Shown: piece after piece, positions 24,595-31,397 of the stretch
Position numbering within the stretch: position 1 is the stretch's first letter
Layout of the letters: every line of letters begins with the position of its first letter
Origin: Allgaiera indica
Lineage (GTDB): Bacteria > Pseudomonadota > Alphaproteobacteria > Rhodobacterales > Rhodobacteraceae
Length of the DNA stretch: 35,836 nt
Reading direction: 5' to 3'
Assembly (NCBI RefSeq): GCF_900106675.1
Contig: NZ_FNOB01000031.1
Location: forward strand, 1-35,836
Program-made: the position numbers and the translations under genes
Notes under the pieces: model-generated
Told to the model about the DNA's origin: nothing
The model's input: only the letters and a program-made list of their open reading frames with translations
Database searches by the model: none

Positions 24595-25610
24595 TGGCCA
24601 GCCCGCACTATAAGGTCCGCGAGGATTGGCTTGCCCTGTCACAAGAAGAGATTCTTGTGCCGGGGCAACCGATTTTTGACGCCCATCACCACATGTGGGA
24701 CAGGCCGGAGGGGCGCTATCGGTCGGAAGAGCTGATGGCGGATGTCGGCGCGGGCCATGACGTTCGGGCCAGCCTCTACGTGCAGTGTCGGACTGGTTAC
24801 CGATTGGACGGGCCATATGAATTGCGCCCGGTGGGCGAGGTCGAGACGGTGCTGAATTGGACCCGCGGTTATGAACATTTCCCGGTGGGCATGGTCGCCA
24901 TGGCGGACCTGCAGCTGGGTGACCGAGTGCGCCCGGTGCTGGAAGCTTTGATCCACGCCGGGGAAGGCCGCGTTAAAGGCATCCGCAATACGACCGCGTG
25001 GCATGCCGACCCGGCAGTGCGATCAAATCCGACACCACCGCCCGACGGCCTTCTGCGCACGGATGCCTTTCGCGACGGTGCACGCGCCGTCGCCGCGCAG
25101 GGCCTGTCTCTGGATATCTGGGCCTACCAGACCCAACTGGATGAGGTCCGCGCGCTGGCCGAAGACGTGCCCGACCTGACCGTGATTGTTAATCATTGCG
25201 GCGGACCATTGGGCGTCGGCCCTCATGACCGGAATGCTCCCGAGAATTTCCACGCATGGCGAGACTCATTGGCTGCCGTCGCCGCATTTCCAAACACACG
25301 GATCAAGATTGGCGGCTTCGGCCTTGGTGTCTTTGGCTGGCGCTATGCCGATGCGCCTATGCCGCCGCTGTCGGTGGCGCTTGCAAACGATTGGCGCCCG
25401 TGGGTGGACACTTGCCTCGACCTGTTCGGCCCCGACCGCGCCATGTTCGAGAGCAACTTCCCCGTGGACAAAGGGCAAGTCAGCTATCGGATACTCTGGA
25501 ACGCCTTCAAACGCCTCGCCGCACAGTTGAACGAGACCGAACAAGACGCCTTGTTCTGGCGCAGCGCGGCGCGGACCTACGGCATCGACCAGAATATTTT
25601 TCATCCATGA
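24594..25610 (+). CDS. Amidohydrolase-2 family metal-dependent hydrolase
   Basis: The 338-residue product is a TIM-barrel hydrolase of the amidohydrolase-2 type (the predicted-hydrolase group that includes lactonases such as 2-pyrone-4,6-dicarboxylate lactonase and fuconolactonase). The metal-binding motif HxH stands in FDAHHHMWD (about 29-37). Later ligands are likely in VNHCGG and in FESNFPVDKG, the conserved aspartate near the barrel end. It has no signal peptide, so it works in the cytoplasm. It starts on the stop of tctA and is followed by a second substrate receptor. With an RraA-type aldolase and a hydroxyacid dehydrogenase in the same run, opening of a lactone or similar ring followed by aldol cleavage is a reasonable guess, not proven. 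Confidence 0.88.
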   Translation: MASPHYKVREDWLALSQEEILVPGQPIFDAHHHMWDRPEGRYRSEELMADVGAGHDVRASLYVQCRTGYRLDGPYELRPVGEVETVLNWTRGYEHFPVGMVAMADLQLGDRVRPVLEALIHAGEGRVKGIRNTTAWHADPAVRSNPTPPPDGLLRTDAFRDGARAVAAQGLSLDIWAYQTQLDEVRALAEDVPDLTVIVNHCGGPLGVGPHDRNAPENFHAWRDSLAAVAAFPNTRIKIGGFGLGVFGWRYADAPMPPLSVALANDWRPWVDTCLDLFGPDRAMFESNFPVDKGQVSYRILWNAFKRLAAQLNETEQDALFWRSAARTYGIDQNIFHP

Positions 25611-25628
25611 CCATAGGAGGATACCGTC

Positions 25629-26573
25629 ATGAAGAAGACCCTAACCGCGCTAATCGCGCTTGGTTTATCGGCCACCGTCGCACTGGCAGACTACCCCGAG
25701 AAACCCGTTGAAGTGATCGTCGGATATTCCGCCGGTGGCGGCACCGACATCATGGCACGCACGGTCGCGCAGTTCCTGGAACAGGAACTGGGTGACGGCG
25801 CATCGGTCGTGGTCAAGAACATGCCCGGCGCTGGTGGCCAGATCGGCTTTACCGAGGTGGCCACGGCCGCGCCTGATGGATACACCTTGGGAACGTTCAA
25901 CCTGCCCGCGGCGCTGGCGTTGACCCATGACCGCGAAGCGGACTATGACGTGAATAGCTACACCTATCTCGCGAATTTCGTCGAGGATCCGAACACCATC
26001 ACCGTCGCGGCCTCCTCGCCCTTCCAGACGCTGGGCGAGTTGCTGGAGGCGGCTCAAGCCGATCCGGGCGCGATCACCGTTGGGCTGTCCAGCCTTGGTG
26101 GCAACGATCATTTCAGCGCCAACATGATGCAGGCGGCAAGTGGCGCTGAATTCACGCTGGTGCCATTCAAGGGCGCATCCAACGCACGCACCGCGATCAT
26201 GGGCGGCCACGTGGCGGCAGGAACCATGACGCTTGGCCAGACGACCAGCTTCCCCGACGAACTGCGTGTGTTGGCGGTGCTGGCAGACGAACGCTCGCCT
26301 TTCCGCCCGGATGTACCAACGGCCAAGGAGTTGGGCTTTGACGTGCAAATGTCATCGCTGCGCGGAATCGTTGCGCCCGCGGGGATGGACCCCGCACTGG
26401 CAGATCAACTGCGCGCCGCGCTGTCTGCTGTCAACGAGAACCCGGAATTCCAGGCGATGATGGCCGAGCAGGGCAACCCGATTGCATTCATGTTAGGCGA
26501 AGACTTTGCCGCTACCGCTGCAAAGCAAGATGGCGTCGCCGCCAACATTTGGGAAGAGACACCCTGGAAATAA
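25629..26573 (+). CDS. tctC: TctC-type substrate-binding protein (second copy)
   Basis: This 314-residue receptor is a paralogue of the one at 21609. Shared blocks include EVIVGYSAGGGTD, VVVKNMPGA, DGYTLGTFNLP, READYD, SSLGG.DHF, VPFKG and an identical ETTPW/EETPW-type C-terminus. It has its own signal peptide (about 1-20, ending in ALAD) and AGGAGG before the ATG. No second tctA or tctB follows, so it probably shares the one permease and widens the range of ligands, or handles a related intermediate. It is the last intact gene of the cluster and is followed by a strong hairpin. Confidence 0.92.
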   Translation: MKKTLTALIALGLSATVALADYPEKPVEVIVGYSAGGGTDIMARTVAQFLEQELGDGASVVVKNMPGAGGQIGFTEVATAAPDGYTLGTFNLPAALALTHDREADYDVNSYTYLANFVEDPNTITVAASSPFQTLGELLEAAQADPGAITVGLSSLGGNDHFSANMMQAASGAEFTLVPFKGASNARTAIMGGHVAAGTMTLGQTTSFPDELRVLAVLADERSPFRPDVPTAKELGFDVQMSSLRGIVAPAGMDPALADQLRAALSAVNENPEFQAMMAEQGNPIAFMLGEDFAATAAKQDGVAANIWEETPWK

Positions 26574-26580
26574 GTCAAGC

Positions 26581-26600
26581 GCCGGGCCGTCGGGCCCGGC
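26581..26600 (+). terminator. Hairpin at the end of the transport cluster
   Basis: GCCGGGCC-GTCG-GGCCCGGC is a perfect 8-bp stem with a 4-base loop, starting 8 bases after the second tctC stop. No T run follows, so it may slow or protect the transcript end more than terminate alone. Confidence 0.55.
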
Positions 26601-26921
26601 CACTCAATCTGAACGCTCCAGCAAGAGACCTTCTCGAGAGCTCGGACCTTTCTTAGGGCGGCGGGGTCGCTTTCGGTAGGCTTGTTCTGCTGCTTGTTGT
26701 CGGTATGTGCAATGCGATCGAGTTGTGGGCCAAAGCGCCGGTTCTCATTCTGGATCGCTTTGCATTTCGACGACGCTTTGTCGGTGCAAATCTCGTCGAG
26801 ATGACGAAACCTCACTTCGTCAATCACTTTGGGTAGAATGGCTTTCGTGACCATTGTCTCTCGTATCGCTTTCAGGCCGAGATTGATTACATGCCCGCGC
26901 CCGTCGATTGCCCTCCGAAGA
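26601..26921. other. Stretch between transport cluster and kinase remnant
   Basis: A minus-strand frame of good length crosses this region, with polar, non-repetitive sequence (for example VIDEVRFRHLDEIC), but I do not recognise it and its frame runs on into the transport gene. It may be a mobile-element piece that cut off the kinase start. Confidence 0.3.
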
Positions 26922-27645
26922 GTCGTGCACATCGGGGCGGTGTCGCGGGACGGGGCAGACGATTGTGTGCTCGAACAGATGGGCGAGGCCGGGATCGACC
27001 TGCGCCACATCGCGCACATCGACGTGCCGACGGGGCATGCTATCGTGCAGGTGGCCGACAGCGGCGAAAACGCGATCACCATTTATCCCGGCGCAAACGA
27101 GGCGCTGACGGGCGAGATGATCGAGGGGGGCTGGCTGAGGCCAAGGCGGGCGAGTGGCTAGTGCTTCAGAACGAAACAAACACGGGCGTTGAGGCCGCGC
27201 AGGCGGCGCGCGCGCGCAGGTTAAAGGTTGGCTATGTTGCCGCGCCATTTAATGTTGAGGCGGTGACGGCGCTTCTTCCTCACGTCGATCTGATCTCGAT
27301 GAACGCTCTCCAGGCCGCCGCCTTTGAGGACCGGCTGGGCCGCTCTGTCGAGAGTGCCTACCTGCCCGAAATCCTAGTGACGCGCGGGGCCGAGGGCGCG
27401 GTGTATCACCTACCGAAGGGGCCGTCTCGAAGCCGGCTGTCCGGGTAGAAAAGGTCGTCGATACAACTTGCGCGGGTGACACTCTTTTCGGGTTCTTCAT
27501 TAGCGCATTGGCACAGGGCGCGGCCATCGGTGAAGCCATGACCCTCGCCAGTGCGGCGGCGGCGCTCTCGGTCTTGGGAGAAGGGGCTTCGGCGTCGATC
27601 CCGACGCTGGGTGAGGTCCAGCGCGCCATGGGCCGGAAGGAATAG
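26922..27645 (+). pseudogene. PfkB-family sugar kinase, truncated and frameshifted
   Basis: Three frames join into the body of a ribokinase-like protein. The first reads VVHIGAVSRDGADDCVLEQM and ITIYPGANEALTG. At a run of six G (27124-27129) the frame changes to LAEAKAGEWLVLQNE and LLPHVDLISMNALQAA. Near 27412 it changes again to EGAVSKPAVRVEKVVDTTCAGDTLFGFF, the conserved C-terminal motif with the catalytic Asp of the family (GAGD replaced by CAGD), ending at 27645. About 30 N-terminal residues, including the substrate-binding start, are missing. The family phosphorylates sugars or nucleosides. It lies in the same direction as the transport cluster and may be a lost member of it. Confidence 0.8.
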
Positions 27646-27657
27646 CGGGGGTATCCG

Positions 27658-28170
27658 TTACATTCGCGACAGCCGCTCTTCGTCATCCACAACTTCCAAA
27701 GAACCTTTATTGCCAGACCAGGCCCACATCACGATGTTGAAGTCCAATGACAACGCGCCCTTCGAAAAACTCTGGATCAGAAGCCCCGCAAACCGATCCG
27801 CAATGAGGGCGCTTGCTAAATTCTGTGTCGGCACAGGTTGGCCATCGAGCATCTTCATGCGCCATGCAGGGTCGGCAAGCATTGACGTAGTCATACCATA
27901 CCGTTCGAGCCTGTCCTGATCGCGGGTATCGAAAATAGGCCCAAGGTCGGCCTTGTAGGACACCAGGATCGTGGGTTGCAGGCTGCCGACCTGGTTGGCT
28001 TCTCTAAGAGCGGTCGCGGGATCCAGCGAGGTGTAGAGGGCAGGGGTGCCCTTGGCGGTAAAGCGCCCTCCATAGAGTTCAGCGCCTCGTCCGGACAGAG
28101 GTTCACGCGCATAGACCGGGTTCAGGGCGCGATAGAGCGGCCCTGTGTAGCGTCCATCTTTCAGCGGCAT
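27658..28170 (-). CDS. RES-domain toxin
   Basis: RES-domain toxins degrade NAD+ and so stop growth until the partner antitoxin blocks them. The 170-residue product has the family core: LSGRGAELYGGRFTAKGTPALYTS (Arg36, Tyr46) and ALREAN (Glu57), with a C-terminal half ending in LSLDFNIVMWAW. The ATG at 28170 is the only one that fits, yet the open frame runs upstream without an ATG (through IFDWRDAE), so the native start may have been cut off by the repeat-rich insert between toxin and antitoxin. It is encoded downstream of an Xre/MbcA-type antitoxin. It should be intact in its catalytic part; whether it is well translated is open. Confidence 0.88.
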   Translation of the reverse strand: MPLKDGRYTGPLYRALNPVYAREPLSGRGAELYGGRFTAKGTPALYTSLDPATALREANQVGSLQPTILVSYKADLGPIFDTRDQDRLERYGMTTSMLADPAWRMKMLDGQPVPTQNLASALIADRFAGLLIQSFSKGALSLDFNIVMWAWSGNKGSLEVVDDEERLSRM

Positions 28171-28199
28171 CTCAGCGTCCCGCCAATCAAAAATATAGT

Positions 28200-28249
28200 G
28201 TGTGACACCGATGTCCCGAGAACACGAAGTGTGACAGGGTATCGGTGTC
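28200..28249. repeat. Repeat-rich insert between antitoxin and toxin
   Basis: GACACCGAT (28204-28212) and ATCGGTGTC (28241-28249) are perfect inverted arms, extended by TCCC and GGG. GTGTGACA occurs twice in direct orientation (28200-28207 and 28229-28236). The gap between these toxin-antitoxin genes is normally a few bases; here it is 101. The nested repeats look like a leftover mobile-element end, perhaps of IS21 type. Confidence 0.5.
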
Positions 28250-28271
28250 TCATGTCTTGGCGGGGCGCGCT

Positions 28272-28622
28272 TTAGGCAAAGACGCCCGCATCAACCGCAT
28301 CGATGTATTCCAGAACTTGCTGCGCTTTGCCTTCCTGCACCAGCTGCATGGCTGTCCGGCCATCAAAGCCGGGCAGGGGCTCTGACCGGTACCATGCATA
28401 GGCCATCAGTTCTGAGCCGAAGCGGGGCTCGACTTTGTTCAGCACCTCTACCAATTCGCGCAGGCGGCGCTGAGTCTTGTCCGAACCGATGCGGGCTCGC
28501 CTCTGCAACGCGTCTTTGCCCAAGCCGACAGTCAATGCGATCTCTTCTGCTGATGTGCGTAGCACCGCGGCGATCTTGCGCGGTTCGAATTGCCCGGCTT
28601 CAGCAAAGTTCGTGATGTGCAT
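28272..28622 (-). CDS. Xre/MbcA/ParS-type antitoxin
   Basis: The 116-residue product matches the small antitoxins that neutralise RES toxins. An N-terminal helical region (about 13-55, KIAAVLRTSAEEIALTVGLGKDAL) is a divergent Xre-like helix-turn-helix. The C-terminal DUF2384 toxin-binding domain (about 55-116) contains ELMAYAWYRSEPLPGFDGRTAMQLVQEGKAQQVLEYI. GGAG lies 8 bases before the ATG. A 10-bp palindrome about 40 bases upstream is a likely operator. The toxin gene is 101 bases downstream, which is unusually far. Confidence 0.9.
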   Translation of the reverse strand: MHITNFAEAGQFEPRKIAAVLRTSAEEIALTVGLGKDALQRRARIGSDKTQRRLRELVEVLNKVEPRFGSELMAYAWYRSEPLPGFDGRTAMQLVQEGKAQQVLEYIDAVDAGVFA

Positions 28623-28660
28623 GATCTATGCTCCTACAGTGATACTGACGGTATATAGCG

Positions 28661-28670
28661 GCAATATTGC
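28661..28670 (-). promoter_or_regulatory. Palindrome upstream of the antitoxin
   Basis: GCAATATTGC is a perfect 10-bp palindrome 38 bases before the antitoxin start, next to a TATATA-like -10 on the minus strand. A self-repressing antitoxin-toxin complex would bind here. Confidence 0.45.
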
Positions 28671-29082
28671 TGAAATACAAGCTGTCAGGAGGTAATGTGA
28701 CTTCTTTTCCCATGCTAATCCGTAACGCCGCATTGCTATGAACGAAGCAAATCCTGATTTTTGGGCTTGAGAAGTCGCCGTTGGAGCGCTTTTGCCGATC
28801 GAGAACGTCAGATAAGTTATTGATACTATGAGAAAGACTGCAGCAGTCGGACCGGGGTTGCCGCTATGGCTTGCCGATCTTGGACCGGAACCGCCACTTA
28901 CTGCATGCAGTCACTGGGGTCCGCGGTGGTGTCGGACCCTCGGCCGTTCCCCCGGACCAGTTGGCTGGTGAAAAGGGAAAGTGGACTTCGGATTTCTGTG
29001 ACTGACGGATGAGGGCCTTTGGGGTCCCTCAGATGGGTCCGGGCCGGGTTCCGGTCTGCCGTTCCTGACGAAGGGCATTCCC
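28671..29082. other. Gap before the antirestriction module, with GGWCC cluster
   Basis: No gene is supported. From 28849 to 29040 the pentamer GGWCC occurs seven times (28849, 28882, 28918, 28934, 28954, 29023, 29036). One pair forms a hairpin, GGGTCCG with CGGACCC (28917-28939). TGAGGG and CCCTCA (29010-29031) form another. Confidence 0.5.
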
Positions 29083-29553
29083 ATGCAAATAGGTGTCTTG
29101 CGCGTGTTACGCACGACCGCTGCCTCGTGGTGGCGGCATGGAGAGCTGCGCCGAACTAGCCAGACGGTGCTGGCACAGCGGCTCGAACGCCAGACCGTCC
29201 TGCGTGATCTCGGCCATCTCAGACAGGCGGCGTCATTGCCAAACGCGCATGTGATCTGCGGAGAGGGCGGCACGTTCATCCATCTCGGTTGGACCACCGT
29301 GTCGACCTTCGCGCCGATCGAGCGCTTTCCCTTGGCCGCCCTCGCGGTCGCACGAGGAACCCCGTTCATCGATGTCCGACCCGTCACGGATGTCATTGCC
29401 TTCGCCAACCTGCCGCGGGTGACGCGGGACGGATCGGTCGACCCTGACCATTCGGGTCCCGGCGGGTCTGTCTTGCTGACCAGCTACATCGACATGGTCG
29501 AAGAGCTCGGTGCGAGCATCACCAACGATCCACGGCTCTGTCGGTCAACCTAG
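29083..29553 (+). CDS. Hypothetical protein (156 aa)
   Basis: I do not recognise a family. The frame has steady G/C third positions over its whole length, and ends 40 bases before the ArdC-like gene on the same strand. The N-terminal 50 residues are basic and arginine-rich (RTTAASWWRHGELRRTSQTVLAQRLERQ), while the rest is mixed with no membrane segment. No strong ribosome site precedes the ATG. It could be a plasmid-module gene of unknown role; the antisense frame over the same region is less convincing. Confidence 0.5.
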   Translation: MQIGVLRVLRTTAASWWRHGELRRTSQTVLAQRLERQTVLRDLGHLRQAASLPNAHVICGEGGTFIHLGWTTVSTFAPIERFPLAALAVARGTPFIDVRPVTDVIAFANLPRVTRDGSVDPDHSGPGGSVLLTSYIDMVEELGASITNDPRLCRST

Positions 29554-29593
29554 TCGTAACTCCCCCTCACCAACACTCGAAAGGAGGCCAGCC

Positions 29594-30532
29594 ATGGCCC
29601 GATCCCGCATGCCCAAATTCGATGCCTCCGAGGTCATCACAAACGAAATCATCCGTATCATTGAGCGCGGCGTCCTGCCCTGGCGCAAGCCCTGGACCGC
29701 TGGCGGCAGCTCTCGTCCCCTGCGCGTGGGCGGTGAACCCTACCAGGGCGTGAACAACTTCCTGCTGACGATGCGAACGGTGATGGCGGGCCACAGCTCG
29801 CCCTTCTGGATGACGTTGCCGCAGGCCAATGCCTTGGACGCAAAGGTTCGCAAGGGCGAGAAGTCGTCTGTCGTCGTCTACTACGGACAAAGCCGGACGA
29901 ACGCCGCCGATGAGGACAGTCGCAGCGATGGGGATGATAGCTCTGAGGAAGCCCGCATCTTCCGCTTCCAGAAATCCTACCGCGTGTTCAATGCCTGCCA
30001 GATCGAGGGCCTGCCCGAGAGCTTCTATCCCGACCCTGAGCTAACACCCGAACATCCGCCGTCCGAGCCCATCCCGCACATGCAGGCGTTTTTCGACGCC
30101 ATCGACATCACGACCGTCTTCACGGGGACGGAAGCGTACTATTTGCCCCCCGTGGACAAGGTCTTCATGCCGTCGATTGCGCGGTTCCAGGACCCGCGGA
30201 ATTTCTACGGGGTCTGGGCCCATGAGCTGGCCCATGCCACCAAGGCGCGCCATCGGATGAACCGCGACTACGGCCTCTCGCGCTTCGGAAATACGGCCTA
30301 TGCCCGCGAAGAGATCGTCGCCGAGCTGACCTCGGTGTTCCTTGGCCAGACGCTCGGCTTTACGGCCCATACGCTCGAGATGAACGCAGCGTATCTCTAC
30401 AATTGGCTGCGCGTTCTGCGCTCGGACAAGGGCGCCATATTCAAGCACGCCGCTGACGCGCAGCGCGCCTGCGACTACCTGATCGCTCGGTCGGAGGCGG
30501 GGAGGGCAGGGGAGGACGCCGAGGCCGCCTGA
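29594..30532 (+). CDS. ArdC-like antirestriction protein with zincin domain
   Basis: ArdC-type proteins enter with conjugative plasmids, bind single-stranded DNA and protect it from restriction. From the ATG at 29594 (AGGAGG upstream) this one has 312 residues. The N-terminal ssDNA-binding domain (about 8-130) has ITNEIIRIIERGVLPWRKPW and YQGVNNFLLTM. The C-terminal zincin domain (about 150-300) has the metal motif HELAH (210-214) followed by ATKARHRMNRDYG, and an EEIVAELTSVFLG helix supplying the third ligand. A charged, variable linker with a DSRSDGDDSSEE run lies between. It heads a run of plasmid-module genes. Direct antirestriction activity has been shown for relatives, not inferred from this sequence. 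Confidence 0.9.
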   Translation: MARSRMPKFDASEVITNEIIRIIERGVLPWRKPWTAGGSSRPLRVGGEPYQGVNNFLLTMRTVMAGHSSPFWMTLPQANALDAKVRKGEKSSVVVYYGQSRTNAADEDSRSDGDDSSEEARIFRFQKSYRVFNACQIEGLPESFYPDPELTPEHPPSEPIPHMQAFFDAIDITTVFTGTEAYYLPPVDKVFMPSIARFQDPRNFYGVWAHELAHATKARHRMNRDYGLSRFGNTAYAREEIVAELTSVFLGQTLGFTAHTLEMNAAYLYNWLRVLRSDKGAIFKHAADAQRACDYLIARSEAGRAGEDAEAA

Positions 30533-30555
30533 CCACAGGGAGAACAGAGACGCCC

Positions 30556-30765
30556 ATGTCACGCAAGGAACCCAAGACGCTGCGTGTGGCCTGCTTTGAA
30601 GGTGGCCGCCGCAAGATCATCACCTTCAAACGCGGAGCATATTGGTGGAGCCCATCCGAGGGCGCCTATCCACTCTCGGCAGCGCTCGAGACCATCAAGG
30701 AACAGGGCGGCTGGATCGAAAACATCCCCAACCCCAATTACAGACCCAAGGGGCTGTTCGGGTAG
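30556..30765 (+). CDS. Small hypothetical protein (69 aa)
   Basis: A compact 69-residue protein, starting MSRKEPKTLRVACFEGG and rich in aromatic and charged residues (YWWSPSEGAYPLSAAL), ending in NPNYRPKGLFG. I do not recognise a named family, but it lies 23 bases after the ArdC-like gene in the same direction and has the same codon style. GGGAGAA is upstream of the ATG. It may be a conserved accessory protein of this plasmid module. No membrane segment or signal peptide is seen. Confidence 0.65.
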   Translation: MSRKEPKTLRVACFEGGRRKIITFKRGAYWWSPSEGAYPLSAALETIKEQGGWIENIPNPNYRPKGLFG

Positions 30766-30852
30766 GGCGCCTTCGGCCTCGATTCATCCGCCGTGCGGAA
30801 AAGGAAAAGTGGGCTTTGGATTGGGTGTTTCAACTTCTCAGAGGAATGCCCA

Positions 30853-31242
30853 ATGACCATCACCGCACAACCCCACGCAGACCGCCCTGATCCGAGTGTG
30901 ATCGCGGCGCAGAACGACGCGTTTCGCAAGCTCGCGTGCCTCGGGGTGCCGCCTGAGCAGCCCATCCAGGGCCGCATGCATGTCACCCGCTCGATTATGG
31001 AGGCTGGTGACGGCTTCATGGCCGAGGCGGTGAAGGCCACGGGCATGTTCGAGACCTTCGAGCCCGAGAACGATCCCGAAGGATGGCATGATTTCGGGGC
31101 GGTCGAGATCCGCGGCGAGACCGTGTTCTGGAAAATCGATCTCTATGAGGCGGATTCCGATTTCCGCTACGGGGCTGAGACCCCGGACAATCCTGCCACC
31201 ACAATGCGCGTGCTGACCATCATGCTGGCGCGCGACTGGTAG
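30853..31242 (+). CDS. DUF3768 family protein
   Basis: The 129-residue product matches DUF3768, a family of unknown function common on alphaproteobacterial plasmids. Family marks are IAAQNDAFRK near the start, FETFEPENDPEGWHDFGAVEI in the middle, VFWKIDLYEAD, and a C-terminal VLTIMLARDW. The ATG at 30853 is preferred because AGAGGAA precedes it; an in-frame ATG at 30793 adds 20 residues unlike the family. It lies 87 bases after the small gene and is followed by a strong terminator. Confidence 0.85.
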   Translation: MTITAQPHADRPDPSVIAAQNDAFRKLACLGVPPEQPIQGRMHVTRSIMEAGDGFMAEAVKATGMFETFEPENDPEGWHDFGAVEIRGETVFWKIDLYEADSDFRYGAETPDNPATTMRVLTIMLARDW

Positions 31243-31278
31243 GGCAGGGGACACCCTCTCCTTACACCCCAGGCGATG

Positions 31279-31316
31279 AAGGCCCACTGACCCCTAAAAG
31301 GGAGAGTGGGCCTTTT
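31279..31316 (+). terminator. Terminator after DUF3768
   Basis: AAGGCCCAC (31279-31287) and GTGGGCCTT (31306-31314) form a perfect 9-bp stem, ending in TTTT. A smaller CCCT/AGGG stem lies inside the loop. It splits the module into separate transcripts. Confidence 0.75.
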
Positions 31317-31397
31317 GTCGTCGTGATCCCTGAAGACGGGGATTGGCCGCGCATCTGAATACGCGGGCCGCTCCAAACCCACCTAAAAGGACATCCC

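Noticed and set aside
26581-26600. Strong hairpin as an attenuator or riboswitch of a downstream gene
   Set aside because: Only a pseudogene lies downstream, and the position 8 bases past the tctC stop fits a transcript end.
28911-29408. A 165-codon minus-strand frame
   Set aside because: Its composition is that of an antisense shadow (Arg, Pro and Ser-rich); the plus-strand frame at 29083 has better codon use and fits the direction of the module.
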